Shown in pieces: positions 46,151 to 57,809 of a stretch of 64,000 nt of DNA. Positions within the stretch are counted from its first letter, which is position 1, and every line of letters starts with the position of its first letter. A program made the position numbers and the translations under genes. A model generated the notes under the pieces. That model searched no databases, was not told where the DNA came from, and was given only the letters and a program-made list of their open reading frames with translations. Source of the stretch: Schistocephalus solidus (lineage: Eukaryota; Platyhelminthes; Cestoda; Diphyllobothriidea; Diphyllobothriidae). Where the stretch lies: the NCBI GenBank assembly GCA_017591395.1, contig WEDG01001090.1, positions 124,001 to 188,000 of the forward strand, in the 5' to 3' direction.

Positions 46151-48740
46151 GCAAATCAGTTCATTTCAGTTCAGTTTTATTAAGGGAAATATAGGCGAAG
46201 CTTTTGAGCTCCATATTGATGTCAGTGACACTGAAAATTAAAAAAGGCTGACATGTAATGGACGTTGGACAAAGGGTTATCTCCCCGACACACTGCAGGG
46301 CATCGGACAAACAATTATAAAATAACGTTACTCAAAAATAGGGAGTAGTGTGTTATATGACGCGATGCAAGTTCACCTGTATATTTCCTTCATTAGCTGC
46401 GTTGTGGATGACCTTCTCAAGCTTTATATCGTCAGCAAACATGGCGGTGTCTCAGTCCAATCCACTTACGCAGTCATCAATGTATATAAGGAAGAGGATA
46501 GGGCCAAGGACGGAGCCCTGAGGAACCCCACTCTCAACCGCCACCTCCACCGATTGTTGATCGCCAAGACGGACAATCTGAGATCGCCCAATCAAGAAGT
46601 TTTCGACCCACTTCAAAAGCTTGCCCCTTACCCCAATACGGTTGAGTTTGTATAGGAGACGTTGGTGAGGCATGCTATCAAAGGCCTTATTGAAGTCTAT
46701 GTAGACTGCGTGCACTACATTTCCTTCATCGACCGCTCGGGTCCATCATTCCAGACAGTAGAGCAAATTAGTTAAACAGGACCTTCCTCTGCGAAATCCG
46801 TACTGCGCTTCAGAGAGAAGATGATGCCGCTCCAGAAACTGCATCAGTTTACGTTTGATGATTCGCTCCATAATCTTGCAATATATGGAGGTGAGACTTA
46901 CCGGCCTGTAGTTATTTGCGAAAGACCGGCTGCCACTTTTATGCATTGGGAAAATCCACGTGGTCTTCCAATCGGGTGGCAATCTGCCTGCAGCGAGGGA
47001 GACTTGGAAGAGTAGACACAAGGGTTCTGCCAACTCTACGGCCAACTCCTTCAACAACTTTGCCGGTATTACATCAGGACCTGGCAATTTGGTTTTGTCC
47101 AGCTTCAGTAGTTCCTGCAGAACAATAGGTTCCGTTATGACCACTGAGTCAATTGTCGGGACCTCTTCCGCACTATAGTTATCAGCGGTTAGATTGGCTT
47201 CTCTCGTAAAAACCGACTGCAAGAACTCAGATAGATGCTCAGCCTTTTCCTCGTCCTTGCAAAGTTCAACGCCTTCATCCGTTTTTAACAAAGGGATGGG
47301 GTCTTTATTTCGAGTGCACTGCCTAATGTAGTTGTAGAAGAGCTTCGGGTTTTCTGCTGCACGATTTATCAAGTTACTCTCAAAACTTTGGCGGGCTTTA
47401 TAAACCAGGCCTTTTAACCTGTTCCTCTGCGTCTTGTACTTCGTCAGCGATTCGGCGGTCTTTTTCCTGAGATAAGTTTGCCATAGCTTTCGCTTGCGGT
47501 TTACTTCACTCTTCAGTGTGTTCGTTAGCCACTGGGGCCTGTTGGTGATATTTTTTTTCGAATAAGGACAGTACTTGGTGATAAGTCCTTGTAATACGGC
47601 CTTTAATTGCAACCAATCCTCGAGAATACACCCGGTGAATGTTTCATTCCAATCTAAATGGCGCACATCAATTTTCATTTGGGTAAAGTTTCCACGCCAT
47701 AGGTTGCGTTTGACTGTGATGCTTTGATCGGGGACAGAGAAGAGTGAATATTCCCATTGTAGGACTACGTGATCACTTTTGCCCAGCGGGGATAGACAGT
47801 TCACAACATCTACGCTGTCAGGCGCCTTTGTCAATACAAGGTTCAAACAATTAGCTTGTTGCCCCTCGCGTATTCTGGTCGGAGACAGGACGTGTTGAGT
47901 TAGGAAGCGTTTGTGTATAGCTTCTAGGAGGCGGTGATCGAAGTTTAATTCCGAGCCTGGTACCGAGCTCAGATTCCAATCGATGTTCGGAGCCTTAAAG
48001 TCATAATCATTACTTCAGATCGACTAGCAAACGATTCTAAATCATCTATCAGTATACTGTCTGACTGCGGATCGTTTCTTGGTGGTCGTTAGACCGTTAG
48101 GATCTCAAGTGCTTGAGACCCCGGCGTTCTGATGGTGAGCCAGATGGCTTCAGTTTCGCACGCGAGCTTTTCCTTTTTTTTGACGCGAGCAGGCCATATC
48201 TGACATAAGTCAGCACACCGCCACCATGACGTCCTGTTCTATCCTTTCTGAATAGCTGAAAACCGGGAATGGCAACTTCACGATCGTCCACCTTCGCGGT
48301 CAGCAACGTTTCAGTTATGGAGATGATATCTGGTGAAGTTTGGAACACGATATCTTAAGCTCGTTTAATTTAGGGAGTAGGCTTTGGACATTGGTATATA
48401 AACATTTAGTTTATTTGTGTGTTTTAAGCCGGCTATGTCGCTGCCTTCTTCAATCGAGGCAGCTGGGCCGACATTCGCACAGGATTAGTTCATATTCAAG
48501 AGAATTTGCATATTTCCGCAGTAGAACTGGATTTTGTGTAGACTGTTGCATTGGATTAGTTGCTTGACCGTGAGACTTTTGTCAGAATGATGGGCGTCCT
48601 CCACAGAAGGGGTTTTTGTATTCGAACAATCACGCCGTTCCTTATTACAAGTCCCTTCTCTCCCTGTTCTTTCAAGTTCTCCAATTCCGCTTTTAGTGCC
48701 CTCCATTTCATTCTCTCTTGTACGGAGTAGTCCTAACGGT
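46150..48740 (-). mobile_element. LINE C, 5'-truncated, inserted in LINE D
   Basis: Runs from its 3' end (46155-46215, CTCAAAAGCTTCGCCTAT.., AATAAAACTGAACTGA) through RT and endonuclease to the C-terminal piece of ORF1 (48730-48420, KSGIGELERTGREGTCNKER). The CR1/Jockey-like group is inferred from the ORF layout and from motifs shared with LINE E. Confidence 0.78.
46380..48412 (-). pseudogene. LINE C ORF2: endonuclease + reverse transcriptase
   Basis: The endonuclease starts KCLYTNVQSLLPKLNEL near 48412, then SPDIISITETLLTAKVDDRE and GGGVLTYVRYG. 47846-46746 is one open frame of 366 codons: NLVLTKAPDSVD, GKSDHVVLQWEYSLFSV, PGPDVIPAKLLKELAVELAE, FANNYRPVSLTSIYCKIMER and YGFRRGRSCLTNLLYCLE. 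A TGA (46746-46748) follows, then the same frame goes on with HAVYIDFNKAFDSMPHQRLL and SGVPQGSVLGPILFLIYIDD, and MFADDIKL near 46410. The endonuclease part is broken near 47850-48100. Thumb and C terminus are missing before the 3' tail. Confidence 0.87.
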
Positions 48741-49290
48741 AGTAGTTCTAACGGTCTTAATCTTTCAGAGCATTGCACCCTGATTGTCTCTAGAGCACAT
48801 AGAACTACCGGGTTTGTCCTCCAAAATTTTAAAACTATCGGAAAAAGACTCCACCTTTTAAAAATTTACAAAAGGCCTGGTCTGGAACACTGCCCGTTCC
48901 TTTGTAGCCTTCTGCGCTTTCAAGTGAACGGAAAAAAATATAATTTGTCCACCACTTCTTTACTTAAAGAGTTTTATCGTTCGAGCAGCGTAATTTGACG
49001 TATTAAGAACTCTGTGGGCTTTCTTTTTAAGCTTTTAAACAGTCGTTCATCTAATCCCCTTAACACTGTGAGGCAGCTTGACAACTCTCGGCGCAGCAGT
49101 CATCGCAATGTCTTTTTATTTCTTCCATTAGCTCGCACAGTTAAGTATATGCGGTTCTTTATGGTAAACGCCATAGCAAAATGGAATAAACTGCCACAGA
49201 ATATAAAAATCCGACGAAGTTATTCCTTGTTTAATAGAAATATTACCAGTTTTCTGCATTTAGAACAGATTACAGGAATCTGATTACAGG
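48740..49290 (+). pseudogene. LINE D, RT C-terminal part (continuation of 45590-46150)
   Basis: Plus strand: SSNGLNLSEHCTLIVSRAHR, TTGFVLQNFKTIGKRLHLLK, IYKRPGLEHCPFLCS, and after a frame change NSRSSNPLNTVRQLDNSRRS, then MVNAIAKWNKLPQNIKIRRS. This is the usual end of a LINE RT (RP.LEY.., then W..LP). Confidence 0.75.
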
Positions 49291-49545
49291 TTCAACTGAG
49301 TGTGTGGCCTGAGCCCGACCGCAGGTCACACCTTGAAGGCGATGGCTTTGTATTTGCAGCCCACAACGGACAAATTCTTCAGCAGACTGCGAGAAACCGT
49401 CAGCGGATGCACCCTTGCCTCGTGCACAACACTTGTTCATTCCAAAGACAGAGAGACTGTCAACGCACTGCACTTGTGCTAACCCCTCCCCGTTCGTAAT
49501 TGCGATCTTCACATGAACAGTTTTTTCTCCTGAATAACATAAACT
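49290..49545 (-). repeat. Repeat family C, copy 1 (inverted partner at 56140-56400)
   Basis: The reverse complement aligns over about 250 bp with 56140-56400: GGAGAAAAAACTGTT, CA.GTGCAGTG, GAGGCAAGGGTGCATCC, GCTGAAGAATTTGTCCG.TG and GGGCTGCAAA. Both copies keep a related open frame (..AEEF..CGLQ.Q.H..QG.T...AQ). Confidence 0.6.
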
Positions 49546-51579
49546 TAGGAAAAACACTAATAACTATATTCCTCAAGTGTTTTTTTTAACTGCTTGCCTG
49601 ATCCCACTGCATATTTTTTCTGATATTGCTTGTAAACTGACATTGATTATATTTATTTATTTATTTGTTTGCGAGGCTATCATTAAGATGCACAATTTCC
49701 TTTCCGTGTTTTTTCCTACTGCGGATGTACCCTATAAGTCTTAGTGGGGAAACTGCTGGATACTACTGAAATTCGGCCCACGAAAGAGGTTCTAACAGAC
49801 CTTATTTTTCGGCATTCATTGCGTTGCTCCTTATAATCAGTGAAAGTATTGGGATCTTGAATAGATGAGTACCTTTTTCACGACCTTTGTTTCTTCATCA
49901 CCTTTTTTGTCACCAGAGTGACCCACTGTGGTCGAGCGCAAAAGCACATTATTTTACAGGACAATGAAATTATAATAGACGCTCTATGATTGCCCGAAAA
50001 ACTACCAGAAGTCTCTTGAATCTGTCAGGTTACTCAACCAGCCTTCCTCTGCAACAACGCGTTCCGTTACATTGAAATCACCATTCCAAATATTTCTGCG
50101 CGTCATAGTTCTTCGTTGTGGTTCAGAAGAGTTAACTTGCCAATTACTTTTAGAACTTTGCTGATATATTTTCTGTTCCAAGTGACTTACCTTTTTTTAA
50201 TATTCTGCAGCTTTCTTTTCACAACAGCTGCGGAGAAACATAGATTTAGGAATTGGGCCGAGGTTTGCAGTACTAATGTCGATATTGCGAATCAGAAACT
50301 CCGTTTTCTGAGTGAATACGGAAACAAAAAATGTCAAAATCACTGAGCTTTCTCGCTATATTTAATGCATCCGACGACATCGTTTCCCTTAGTTACTGTG
50401 ACGGGGTCGTGGTTGTTAAGTCACATATTGATAGGATGGAATATAATTGTTGGATTCTCTTCAGCATTTTTAGTAATTCGAGATACATATTGTTTCCTTG
50501 TTCAACGAATTCGTTTTTTGAGAACATTTCTTTGATCTCAAATTCCTTCCATTTTCCATTTCTCTTCCTCTTTAATTTTTTGAGAGTTGTGGTTAACTGG
50601 ACAGAGCGACAAGGCTAACTTGATACCTTCACTGAATAACAGTGCCTAACCAGATCCCGTTAAATCGTTCTAAACGATCATTGGATGCTCCATGAGCAAA
50701 CCGTCCCAGTCAATGACGTCAGCTCCTTCTCCTCATCTAAAAATCTGTCTGCCATATATTTCGCTAGCCCTACCCTTTCTTTTGGCACTGAGACTAGAGC
50801 AAGCAATCTTATAGAGGCATAAAATAAGCAATCTCCACGAGAAGTGCACTTGATTACACACCATCGCATTTAGAGAAGTCTGTCGTGACTACTAAGTCCA
50901 GTCAATTAGTTCACTGGTACTGTCCATATTTCGTTGCTGTTTTTCACTTCAATGCCAGAAGGCGGTCAATTGCGAGTACATTTAGTCTATAGTTAAAGAA
51001 AATTGGCGCACCATCAACTACCAGATTATCCTGATCTATTGTAGGTTCGTTCAATCTCTAGCTATAAGAGCTCTTGATGATTATTCACCTTTCTCACCAA
51101 GTGAAGGAGCTAAACGTCAGCCGCGCTTGGCCGATTTGGTGGTCTGTAAATTTCAGGAATTCTAGATTTTATGCATTTATAACTTTTATGCTTATCTGGA
51201 CGGCTTATATTTAAGGCGTAGGGTGTGCGTTCGGACCAAAACTGAAATTTCTACCTATTTTGACAGTCATAGCGAAAGAGCTGCTACCCTTATATCGATA
51301 ACTCTGCATCTTCTTTTTCCTCTTTAAGCCACGTTTCTGTTGTGGCAATGAACTTGCGGTTTTTTTTGAAATAAGAACCTTGTGTTGACCGATTTTCGAA
51401 ATAAGATTTAAAGTATTGGGATATGGAACCCTCAATTTTAACTGAGTGGATCCATTCAAATCCATCTGCTTATTTCGTGAGATTGAAGGCCAAATTCTAC
51501 CAGAGCAGGTCTAAACTGACTGGTGTCCATTATGCGTAGACTGTAAGATTTATCAGCCTTCCCAAATGAAGTGACATCT
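49546..51579. other. No recognisable gene
   Basis: About 2 kb of AT-rich sequence, no domain or repeat recognised. Confidence 0.45.
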
Positions 51580-52094
51580 GAATGTGTACAGAAAGAGCTT
51601 GAGTACGAGCTCACCAGAACGGTTTCGAATTTTATTGCAGTCATCTTTTGATCACGTTATCCTCCCCCCTGATTGGAAAGTCGTGAAAACCTGCCCCATT
51701 TACAATGCTGGGTTCAAATCAAGCGCTAAAAACTATCGACCGGTAAGACTTGTATGCGTTTTTGCCGAGTTTTGAAAAAGTCATTAAAAAGATACCTTGA
51801 AATATCTTGAAGAAAAAGACTGCCTCGATAGTACACAACACCGATTTGGACGAAACCCCTCCCCTTTGACCAATCTGCTCTCCTGAATGGAGCAGTTATC
51901 AGTTTTTTAGATGACGGCACACGCATCGATATAGACTTCAAGAAAACCTTCAATAAAGTTCCACAACGCCGGTACCTCTAAAAAGTCAGATAGTCTGGAT
52001 TAGGCGGAATTTACTAACTTGGACCGAGAACTTCTTAGTCAGCTGATCACAGTCCATGCGCATTGACCATGCGAAATCAATGTCAGTGCCTGTT
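51580..52094 (+). pseudogene. LINE F, RT N-terminal part (broken)
   Basis: Plus strand: FRILLQSSFDHVILPPDWKV and VKTCPIYNAGFKSSAKNYRP, then LKYLEEKDCLDSTQHRFGRN, SPLTNLL and, after further frame changes, DHAKSMSVPVVSGL. It stops at the conserved VSG(VPQG) just before the 3' end of the minus-strand LINE E. Confidence 0.75.
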
Positions 52095-52287
52095 GTCAGT
52101 GGTTTATTCAATTCAATTCAATTCAATTCAATTTATTGAGGGAAATAGACATGGGCCTTTGAGTACCCTATTTGTAACGTAAAATTAAGTGCGGTATACA
52201 GAGAAACCATGTGGGTTGCAAAGGTACAAAAGGCGGTCATAAAATATGACAAGTGGTGCACGACTCTCGAGGGTTAAGATAAATTCC

Positions 52288-55088
52288 TCATCGCTCAGGC
52301 TCGTTGCGGAACATAAAACTGTCAAGGTTCCTTTTAAAGCTTTCCAGCGATGGTGACATCACAACGTCTTCAGGGAGGGCATTCCATGGTTTAACCACTC
52401 TGACAGAGAAGGAGAACTTGCGCACATCCAGTCTCGCCTGCTGGACACGCAGTTTCAATGGGTGACCTCGGAGATGGGTCGTTGCGGCAAATTCAAAGAA
52501 GTCCGAGAATTCCAGGCAACAATCCAATCCCTTCACAATGCGGAATGTCTGCAGGAGATCACCACGCATTTGCCTTTAACTCAAAGGGAACAGATTAAGA
52601 TTCATTAGGCGGGTTGGATATGGCAAGGAGCTTTGACTTCTAACCATTTTGGTGGCTTTCCTCTGTACTCTTTCGAGGCAGTTCTGATCTTGAACTGTCC
52701 AGGGTTTCCAGGCGTGCATAGCATATTCCAAATGCGGCCTAATTAATGTTCCAAAGGTCTTAGCGAAAAGATCTTCATCAAAATCCAAAAAGGCTCGTCT
52801 GATGGCATGCAACACCAAAATTGCCCTCTTCGCCACTTTCGAGCAGTGAGACGATGGTTTTAAGGTGGTGGTCGTCAGAACACCAAGGTCCTTTTGGGTT
52901 TCCACGTCTTTTAAGGCTTCACCGTTGGGAAAGTAACTTCTACTTTCGGCAGATCCAGACGGGTTGCTTAAGCAAACTATTGTACACTTATCGACGTTGA
53001 ACCGCAAAGCCAATAATTCGACCACTCCTCCAACCGAGTTAGGTTGATCTGCAGTTTATCTTCGTCAGCAGGGCTCTGGATTACATTCCAGATTTTAATG
53101 TCATCGGCAAACATTGCTGCTTCACAGTCGAGATTCCTGACACAATCGTTCACGTATATTAAAAACAGCATTGGCCCTAGTACTGAACCCTGAGGAACCC
53201 CACTCTCGACCGCAGCAGAACTTGACCTCTCTTGGCCGATGCACACAACCTGGCGCCGACCCACGAGGAAGTTTTCGATCCACTTGAGGAGGTAACCTCT
53301 GATTCCAATTCTTTCTAGCTTGTACAGCAGTCTCTCGTGCGGCACAGTATCGAAGGCCTTTTGAAAGTCAATGAAGGCAATGTGAACCGCGTGTCTATCT
53401 TCAAGTGCTTGGGTCCACCTCTGGAGCGAATACAGTTAATTCGTTGTGCATGATCTTCCTTTTCTGAACCCGTGTTGACAGCTTGATAACAAATTATGAG
53501 TCTCTCGGAATTTCACCAATTCGCTCTTGATGATCCTTTCAATAATCTTGCTAAGGATGCATGTTAAGCTTATGGGCCTGTAGTTTGTCACTGACGCCCG
53601 GCTACCGCTTTTGTACAAGGGAGTTATATGTGCCAGCTTCCAATCGAAAGGAGGTGTTCCGGAGTCAAAGGACTTTTGAAAGAGCACTGACAGAGGTGCG
53701 GAAAGTTCATTGGCGAGTTATTTCAGAAGCTTGGGTGGAAGCTCGTCTGGTCCTGGGGATTTCGACTCTTTTAGTTCTTTTAATTCTTTTTGGATCAGAG
53801 ATTCTGAGAATAGTATGTGGCTAATGCTTGCAGTTGGCGGGTTATCCACTGAGGGACGAAGGAACCTTGCCTCGTTTGTGAAGACTGAGCGGTAGAACTG
53901 TGAAAAGTACTCGGCTTTTTCCCTATTTTCAGAAATTTCGACGCCCACGGCAGTCTTACTTAGCGGTATTTGATGTTTATTCCTTGTACATCTACGGAGG
54001 AAACTGTAGACTAACTTTGGATTCTGCGTTGCCTTTTGCAGCAACGTCTTCTCAAATTCTCTTCGCGTTTTAAGAATAAGACTTCTCATTTTGTTTCTCT
54101 GTGCTTTATACTTATTAAAATAGGCGACTTGATTAGACTCGCAATACTTTCTCCACAACTTGTGCTTCCTGTTTATTTCCCTTTTTAAGTTGCTGTCTAG
54201 CCACCCAGGACGCTCGCTGTGATGGACACTCGTTAGCGGGCAGTGGTTGTCAATAAGTTGCAGAAGAACATTTCGGAAGGACTCCCAATCTTCGTTTACG
54301 GTGCTCGAAAACATTGAGGTCCAGTTGATGTGTGTTAAATCTGCTCGCATCTAATGAAAGTTTCCTCGCCAAACGTTACGCCGTTTTTCCTCTATAACAG
54401 GCGCAACGGAGAATAAGGAGTAGTCCCATATAAGCACCACATGATCACTACGACCGAGCGGAGGCATTGAACTAATCTCGTCAATGCTGCCTGATGTTTT
54501 CGTGAAAACCAGGTCAAGACAGTTAGCCCTTTGTCCTTCACGTGTTCTGGTGGGGAAAGGGACATGCTGTGTGAGGAGTGCATTCAAGGTCTTTTGCAGA
54601 AAAACATAATCGGAAGTCCATTTCGGGCATGATGATTGAACTGTGCTCCAGTTAATTCCTGGTGCGTTGAAGTCCCCCATAATCATTACATTAGGTCTAC
54701 TGGAGAAATTTTCCAATTGTTCCAACAAGTGGGTGTCCGCGACTCGGTCTATCCTAGGTGGCCGATAGACAATGAGGACATCCAGACATGGAGAGCCAAG
54801 AGCCTTGATGTTCAACCATATGGCTTCCGTGCTGCACGCAAACTTGCTCGTCTTGTCAGACACTATTAGCATGTCTTTCACATACACAATTATTCCACCA
54901 CCCTGTCGGTTTTCTCTGTCCCTCCGATATATTTGATACCCAGACAATGTTATTTCGCTATCTCGAATACTGCCCGACAGCCAGGTTTCGGTTACTGCTA
55001 TCACATCCAGAGATACTTCGGCAGGGCAAATTTTTAACTCATCAAGTTTTGATAAAAGGCTTTGCGCATTTGTATACAAGCACTTCAA
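52288..55088 (-). pseudogene. LINE E ORF2: endonuclease + reverse transcriptase (4 stops, 1 frameshift)
   Basis: Endonuclease 55088-54354 with CLYTNAQSLLSKLDELKICP, VTETWLSGS, VMIMGDFNAPGINW and GRSDHVVLIWDYSLFS, keeping the catalytic Asp/Asn and SDH motifs. The same frame carries RT: SPGPDELPPKLLK, TNYRPISLTCILSKIIERII, HGFRKGRSCTTN, AFIDFQKAFDTVPHERLLYK, SGVPQGSVLGPMLFLIYVND, MFADDIKIWN, then, after a shift, MHAWKPWTVQDQNCLERVQR and RGDLLQTFRIVKG. Nonsense codons are at 54351-54353 (Q in LINE C), 53718-53720 (E in LINE C), 53436-53438 and 52576-52578. One frameshift lies near 53025. It is otherwise complete (about 930 codons). Confidence 0.9.
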
Positions 55089-55924
55089 TTTGCGCCAACC
55101 AAATTTCCTGTTACGTTTGTCAATTTTATGGGCCCAACTGCGTCTCTTCTAACGTCAAGGTCGTATGTCTTTTCCGTTTCTTGATAATTTTCGCTAACTC
55201 TGGTTTCTTTAGTGAGAACGCTGGGCGTTACGGAATCAGTTCTGACATCTCTTTGGGCAATTGGTTCCCTGATGGTTTTGGCGTTAGTGAGGTGGCTGCC
55301 ATTGTCCTCAGAACAATCGGTTGGTGCAATGGAAAATGTGTATTCTTTTGAACTACCTTCCCCTTGAAAATAGCCAGATTGTGTTCGCCAGCCTTCAGTC
55401 TTGATTGTAGTTCCAAGACAAGTTCCCGGCGTTTCAACCTTTCCGCAGGGGAGTAGTCCGGTTGAAAAAACCTCTTTATGCGAGTGACGTAGGTTAGTTT
55501 TTTTGGATAGGATCGCCTTGATTTGGTTTTTGCTCTCTATCATAATTTTCAGAGGTCGCGGTCGCGGCGTTCCTAGGCTGTCTTCAGACTTTTTGCCGAT
55601 CCGGAATGCTTTAATAACTTTTACTTCCACGCCCGGTGGGAGCAACTGGTTTAGGAGGCCATTAAACGAAGCAAGGTCTTCGGCGACACGGTCTTCTGGT
55701 CGTACTGCAGTTGACTCGTGCAAACCCTGAATAACTAAACACTGTTGTCGATCCTGGTGCTTGGAATATTCGCTTCCTCCTAAGTTCTCCTTAAGGGCAC
55801 GAGAACGGTTTACAGAGCTCTCGTTGGGATTAAGTCTACCTCTGACCACACTCTCATCTGAAGGCTTCAATGAATCCATCAGAGTTGATTGTGACTTTGT
55901 CCTCCTGTTGTGGTGTTTCCCCAT
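55085..55924 (-). CDS. LINE E ORF1 protein (nucleic-acid-binding type, intact frame)
   Basis: Open from ATG 55924 (MGKHHNRRTKSQSTLMDSLK) to TGA 55087-55085, about 279 aa. The frame is open further upstream to 56041 but without another ATG. A conserved block reads CLVIQGLHESTAVRPEDRVA and LLPPGVEVKVIKAFRIGKKS, which looks like the RRM-like ORF1 of CR1-type LINEs (V.GL.E...R...D...). The basic N terminus and the Lys/Arg-rich body fit RNA binding. The stop overlaps the first codons of ORF2, which suggests coupled translation. No zinc knuckle is seen. The function is inferred from position and pattern. Confidence 0.7.
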   Translation of the reverse strand: MGKHHNRRTKSQSTLMDSLKPSDESVVRGRLNPNESSVNRSRALKENLGGSEYSKHQDRQQCLVIQGLHESTAVRPEDRVAEDLASFNGLLNQLLPPGVEVKVIKAFRIGKKSEDSLGTPRPRPLKIMIESKNQIKAILSKKTNLRHSHKEVFSTGLLPCGKVETPGTCLGTTIKTEGWRTQSGYFQGEGSSKEYTFSIAPTDCSEDNGSHLTNAKTIREPIAQRDVRTDSVTPSVLTKETRVSENYQETEKTYDLDVRRDAVGPIKLTNVTGNLVGAN

Positions 55925-56139
55925 TGCAGCTTGCCACGCGTTTGTTTCTTCGGATTCAACTACACCAGGTCTCCGTTCTTCGGCTGTTAATGCACCTAGG
56001 TATGTACATGACTGTAAATAAATAATTAAATAAATTAACAATTGTATTTAATGCCAGTTTACAGACAATGTCAGAAGAAATTTACAGTGCGGAATAGGAT
56101 AGCAATAAAAACTCCTGAAAGACTAAAATAAGTTGGGAT

Positions 56140-56400
56140 TTTCATATATTGGAGAAAAAACTGTTGCCCATGGGATACTGGCAAATCAGAACAGAAAAAT
56201 GATAGCAAATGTACAGTGTGCTTTCTGTCTCCCTGCCTTTTCCTTGAACCGGCATTCTGCACAAGGCAAGGATACATCCACGAACGTTTGCTCAATGAAT
56301 GCTGAAGAATTCACCGGCTGCGGGCTGCAAAGACAGTGTCATCACTCTCAAGGCAAGACCTGGCACAAGGCTCAGAGACAGCGCACTCCGTCAAGTTGGA
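56140..56400 (+). repeat. Repeat family C, copy 2
   Basis: Partner of 49290-49545 in opposite orientation. It lies just outside the 5' end of LINE E. Confidence 0.6.
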
Positions 56401-56849
56401 AGATATTTTCGAATGTGTCAGCACCCAGAATTCGTGGAATATGTCGTGAACGCTGAAAACTTATTATATTTATTTTAAACAAAGAATAATTTCACAGGAC
56501 TTTTATATTACGGGGAAGTTATTTCCACATTGTTGTGGTGTTACTGAAAAAACTGACGATGCACAACTATGTGTGCCAGAGGAAGAAACGAGAATACATC
56601 GCAGATCCTGTTACACTGAGAGTGGTCAAGCTGCTTGAAAGTATTAATATGGTTAAATGCACGACTGTTTAAAAAGTTAAGCGGTCAAAATAGTCCAGTC
56701 TGTAGTCGGCGAAATCACAAAGGATCAAGTTTTGTAAGCCCACAACGTTTTTGTACGTCAGAGTATGGTCTTCCGAGGATAAAACGCTTTAAGTACAAAT
56801 GCTAGACTAATCTTATTTTCTTCCGTTCACTAGCGCGCAGAAAGGCTGA

Positions 56850-57370
56850 AAATGAACATGGATTATTCCATGAATGGACTGGACTTGGCTGCGGGGAAGG
56901 AAAGTCTGCAGATGACATTAAAATATGGCAACTGAGCAAATTCAGTTATTACGTCCATACTTTGCAAAGATGACTTAACCAAATTTTTGAGTTGTCTGAT
57001 AAATTGCCTCTGAATTGAACTTTGAAACGTGTGTCACATTGCGACTAAAAACGAGGGAGATGAGTGCAAGGGGCGATTCTAACCAATAATTCGTAGACGG
57101 AAGGTGTCCGTCAACTGTAGCGGAAAAAAAGGCAAAATAATAACCATTTCTTCGTCTTTTAATTCCAACTATCAATGTGCCAGGACGATAAAAAGGACAA
57201 CCAATGCTTTCTTCGTCGTTAAAAGAACTTTGGTAGAAAAAGAAAAGGAAGTGTTTAGACAACTATACGGGAGCTTTCTTCGTTTAAAACTGGAATATGG
57301 CTTTGACCGGGCATGTTTCCCGCGGTTGAAAAAAATACCGTCAGCCGGTGGAAACGATTCAAAGTAGGTC
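56850..57370 (+). pseudogene. LINE F, RT palm and thumb part
   Basis: Plus strand: SADDIKIWQLSKF (motif C, ADD at about 56908-56916), then at 57190-57340 TNAFFVVKRTLVEKEKEVFR, QLYGSFLRLKLEYGFDRACF and PRLKK, the usual thumb motif (F..LY....RPHLEY...). Plausible continuation of 51580-52094. Confidence 0.6.
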
Positions 57371-57809
57371 AATAAAAATGTGAAGGGTCTAGCGTCCATA
57401 TCGTACCAACGCAGACATACCGGCTTGTGAGCAGGAACTTCCATGCACCTCGATGGTTTCTTCTCAGTGGCTATAAAAACTACACTGTGTGTGAATTCTC
57501 TGAAACTTCGAGAAACGTTATCTCACCTAGATGCTCGCCACTTCTCGTTTCCACAGTGAGTTAGCACTGTCTGGTAAGACTTCCCGAGGACTTTGTAATG
57601 AAGGACAGGACAGTGGCATTTAAAAAAGATAAGATGTACATTTAATTGCAAGATACCATTCAACTTGTCAGGAAAGCACTTTAATAACACACCAATGCTT
57701 TACCTATACCCAAAGTTAACGGGGATATCTTTTATTTCACGTTATGCTCGATAACTGGGGAGGCCTGTTATTTAACACATCCGCACTAGACATAATTTCC
57801 CTAACAACG

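Larger units (their letters stand above)
52095..56041 (-). mobile_element. LINE E: best-preserved non-LTR element (ORF1 + ORF2)
   Basis: About 3.9 kb on the minus strand, with ORF1, an overlapping ORF2 and a 3'UTR ending CCCTCAATAAA plus an (AATTG)n tail (52100-52135). The CR1/Jockey-like group is inferred from the layout. It interrupts LINE F, which resumes around 56850. Confidence 0.85.

Noticed and set aside
46746..47846. The 366-codon open frame as a host gene
   Set aside because: It contains RT motifs of LINE C and continues in frame past one stop into further RT motifs.
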